From Candidatus Curtissbacteria bacterium (GTDB taxonomy: Bacteria > Patescibacteriota > Microgenomatia > Curtissbacterales > GWA2-41-24), in NCBI GenBank assembly GCA_016195765.1, contig JACPYZ010000068.1, forward strand, positions 1 through 15,435: DNA of 15,435 bases. Reading direction: 5' to 3'. Positions 13,848 through 15,435 of this stretch are shown piece by piece. A program made the position numbers and the translations under genes. The notes under the pieces are model-generated. The model saw only the letters and a program-made list of their open reading frames with translations. It made no database searches and was not told the DNA's origin. Position 1 is the first letter of the stretch. Every line of letters starts with the position of its first letter.

Positions 13848-14885
13848 ATGCAAAAAGACATTGAGACTATCCTCAAAAACATTCTGTCACAGGCCAAAGG
13901 TCGTCTAACAGGATTTGTTATTGGTAATACTTCTGGTATCTTTGAGCGCGGGCGGTTTTATCCAACGCCAATTAGAGAAACCCATGCGCTTATGTACGGG
14001 GGTGTTATCGTACGTGACGTCACAACAGCAATAAAGATCGCAAGACAAGTCGATGGTAGAGTCGACTACGTCATTTTGGATTCGGAAAAGAAAATAGAGA
14101 AAATCTATTACGGAAAAAAAGATTCCGGCAATATCGAAAGGCATGTACGGAAGGAAATTTCCAAATCAAAAATCGTCACTTATAAAGGCAATGATATGAC
14201 TGTGGAAGCCATTGATTTTCTACTGGGGCAAGTAATCGGAGATCTCGGCGCCCGAACAATTGCCGTTATTGGTCTTGGCAATGTCGGTTCAAAAATTGCT
14301 CTTAAATTGGCAGAGCGAGGCGCCTATGTGCATGCTTATAGGCGCGACCAACACAAACTCAAAAAAATCGTAGCGGGTCTCAATCTTATCAAATCCGAAC
14401 ATACCATCTCCTACGTATCAAGCGCAAAAAATATTATGGAAGCCTGTGCTGGAGCAAGCGTGGTTATCGCAGCTGCCGACGCACGCGGCATTATTGGTAT
14501 AAAACATTTGAAGCAGCTAGATGAGAATATAGAGCCGGTCCTAATCGACGTTGGGAAAGGTTGCTTCACAGACAAAGTGATGGAAAACGAGGCTTATACG
14601 GTTTATCGAATCGATGTTTCGATGGTTCAAAAACATGCGTTCACGGCGCTTCTTGAAACCAAGGCCCACTACAGCAAATCGCTTGGGCGTCGCACGATTG
14701 CCAAGCATAATATTAACCTAGTTTCACTTGGGCTCCTTGGTAAACGCGGAGAAATTATCGTCGACGACATCAATAAGCCGTCTGCCATAATCGGGGTTGC
14801 AAACGGCAATGGTTCGCTTGTTAAACGTACAGAGAAATACGCCAAAGCGCTCCAGAAACTAAAAACTCTTTACGCCATCCATTAG
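13848..14885 (+). CDS. Rossmann-fold NAD(P)-binding protein of unknown function, partner of NeuB
   Basis: A 345-residue protein of a family I cannot name. Residues 1-130 form an N-terminal domain with a polar TPIRETHALMYGG patch (40-52) that could bind substrate. Residues 136-240 form a dinucleotide-binding fold: TIAVIGLGNVGSKIALKLAE (137-156) with GLGNVG at 142-147. The arginine pair R165-R166 follows the second strand, where arginines usually favour NADP over NAD. The next strands are VVIAAAD (205-211) and VLIDVGKGCF (231-240). The arrangement recalls shikimate dehydrogenase, S-adenosylhomocysteine hydrolase-like and tetrahydrofolate dehydrogenase proteins, with a catalytic domain before the cofactor domain. 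It begins 3 bases after the NeuB stop and shares that gene's higher G+C, so both probably arrived and act together. A reductase or dehydrogenase modifying the NeuB product or precursor is a reasonable guess only. Confidence 0.75.
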   Translation: MQKDIETILKNILSQAKGRLTGFVIGNTSGIFERGRFYPTPIRETHALMYGGVIVRDVTTAIKIARQVDGRVDYVILDSEKKIEKIYYGKKDSGNIERHVRKEISKSKIVTYKGNDMTVEAIDFLLGQVIGDLGARTIAVIGLGNVGSKIALKLAERGAYVHAYRRDQHKLKKIVAGLNLIKSEHTISYVSSAKNIMEACAGASVVIAAADARGIIGIKHLKQLDENIEPVLIDVGKGCFTDKVMENEAYTVYRIDVSMVQKHAFTALLETKAHYSKSLGRRTIAKHNINLVSLGLLGKRGEIIVDDINKPSAIIGVANGNGSLVKRTEKYAKALQKLKTLYAIH

Positions 14886-14919
14886 GCTTAAGTAAGGCCG
14901 GTTATCAATTTGGCATAAC

Positions 14920-15435
14920 TTATAACCCTTCGAAGAATTTGTTAAAAGTTTCAACTATTAAATCAATTTCACTTGTTTTCAGATCTTGATGGCAACCAAT
15001 AATAAAACCGTTTTGATTCAGAAATTTTGCAACAGGAAAGTCTTTTTCAATATTACCGAACAATTTTTTATAAACAGGCTGATTTAAAAGTGGCATTAAG
15101 TATCTAGTTTCTATGCCACGAATTTCCAAGTATTCTATCAGTTTATTTCTATTTACCTTTTTATTCAAAATAACGATAGGGTAGAGCATAAAAGCATGGG
15201 TTGAACCTGGACGAATTTTCGGCGTTTGAATAAAAGCAGACCATTTGGCGAGTCCCTTTGTTAGACGTGCAGCGTTTATTTGTCTCTTTTTAATTATTTT
15301 CCCAGAATCTTTGAGTTGGGGAAGACCAAGAGCTGCCTCTATTTCTGTAAGCCTAAAACTATGCCCTAGATGAATAAAAGAAAATCTTCTGTCTACAATA
15401 TTAAATAACTTCTTGCGATCTTGGATGTCGTCATC
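14920..15435 (-). CDS. DegT/DnrJ/EryC1 sugar aminotransferase, C-terminal part (5' end outside window)
   Basis: The frame stays open to the window edge, giving 172 residues; the ATG at 15189 is internal. The first visible residues, DDDIQDRKKLF, match the segment just after the PLP-lysine loop of this family, so the catalytic lysine itself lies outside the window. HLGHSFRLTEIEAALGLPQL (24-43) is the strongly conserved 'N/S-F/Y-R-x-TE-x-AA-LG-x-QL' helix. KIRPGSTHAFMLYPIVI then IRGIETRYLMPLLNQPVY form the usual C-terminal small domain, which normally contacts the sugar nucleotide. These enzymes put an amino group on UDP- or dTDP-keto sugars; in pseudaminic and legionaminic acid pathways they act before NeuB (PseC/LegC). 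That role fits the context but is not proven. It converges on the Rossmann gene with 34 bases between stops. Confidence 0.85.
   Translation of the reverse strand, partial: DDDIQDRKKLFNIVDRRFSFIHLGHSFRLTEIEAALGLPQLKDSGKIIKKRQINAARLTKGLAKWSAFIQTPKIRPGSTHAFMLYPIVILNKKVNRNKLIEYLEIRGIETRYLMPLLNQPVYKKLFGNIEKDFPVAKFLNQNGFIIGCHQDLKTSEIDLIVETFNKFFEGL

Noticed and set aside
14900..14927. GGTTAT...ATAACC inverted repeat between the convergent genes
   Set aside because: The 6-bp stem has a 16-base loop and no following T run on either strand; it does not qualify as an intrinsic terminator.
15181..15189. ATG at 15189 as the start of a small 89-residue protein
   Set aside because: The same frame continues upstream to the window edge with unmistakable DegT-family residues, so this methionine is internal.
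1..15435. tRNA, rRNA, CRISPR array, insertion sequence or alternative genetic code
   Set aside because: I saw no cloverleaf or repeat-spacer pattern, transposase or terminal repeats. Several genes end in TGA and none needs TGA read as an amino acid.

Overview
The window is a densely packed bacterial surface-glycan locus. Most of it is AT-rich. Spacers are minimal, genes overlap by ATGA or TAATG junctions, and few starts have a Shine-Dalgarno sequence. TGA is used as a normal stop, so the standard code applies. This style, together with several poorly characterised membrane glycosyltransferases, suggests a Patescibacteria/CPR-type genome or a similar AT-rich environmental bacterium. That assignment is an inference; no marker gene is present.

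Plus-strand block, 1-7511: the tail of an upstream gene runs into two GT4-type (GT-B fold) glycosyltransferases. These are followed by a large membrane protein, a SAM-dependent methyltransferase and two more polytopic membrane proteins. All six complete genes overlap the next one, so they look like one translationally coupled operon. The last membrane protein has the hallmarks of a GT-C glycosyltransferase. The other two resemble that class only in overall architecture.

Minus-strand block, 11436 down to 7515: this meets the first block tail to tail with only 3 bases between stop codons. It encodes an SpsF-like cytidylyltransferase, a capsule/polysialyltransferase-like GT-B protein and a GT39-type membrane glycosyltransferase. 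Another minus-strand gene, a DegT/DnrJ/EryC1 aminotransferase cut by the window end, lies at 14920-15435.

Plus-strand insert, 11590-14885: this segment sits between the two minus-strand parts and is visibly richer in G+C. It encodes an FAD-dependent oxidoreductase that is frameshifted and apparently missing an internal segment. Its C-terminal half is fused in frame to a complete NeuB-type nonulosonic acid synthase. Next comes an unfamiliar Rossmann-fold protein.

Together, the aminotransferase, NeuB, SpsF-like enzyme and capsule-type transferase suggest synthesis, CMP activation and transfer of a sialic-acid-like nine-carbon sugar. The GT4 and GT-C enzymes would build and decorate the carrier glycan on both sides of the membrane. 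The hydrolysing epimerase and dehydratase expected for that pathway, and any polymerase or flippase, are not visible here. The most unusual items are the FAD-NeuB fusion with its lesion, the compositional break around it, and the unassigned Rossmann protein next to NeuB.
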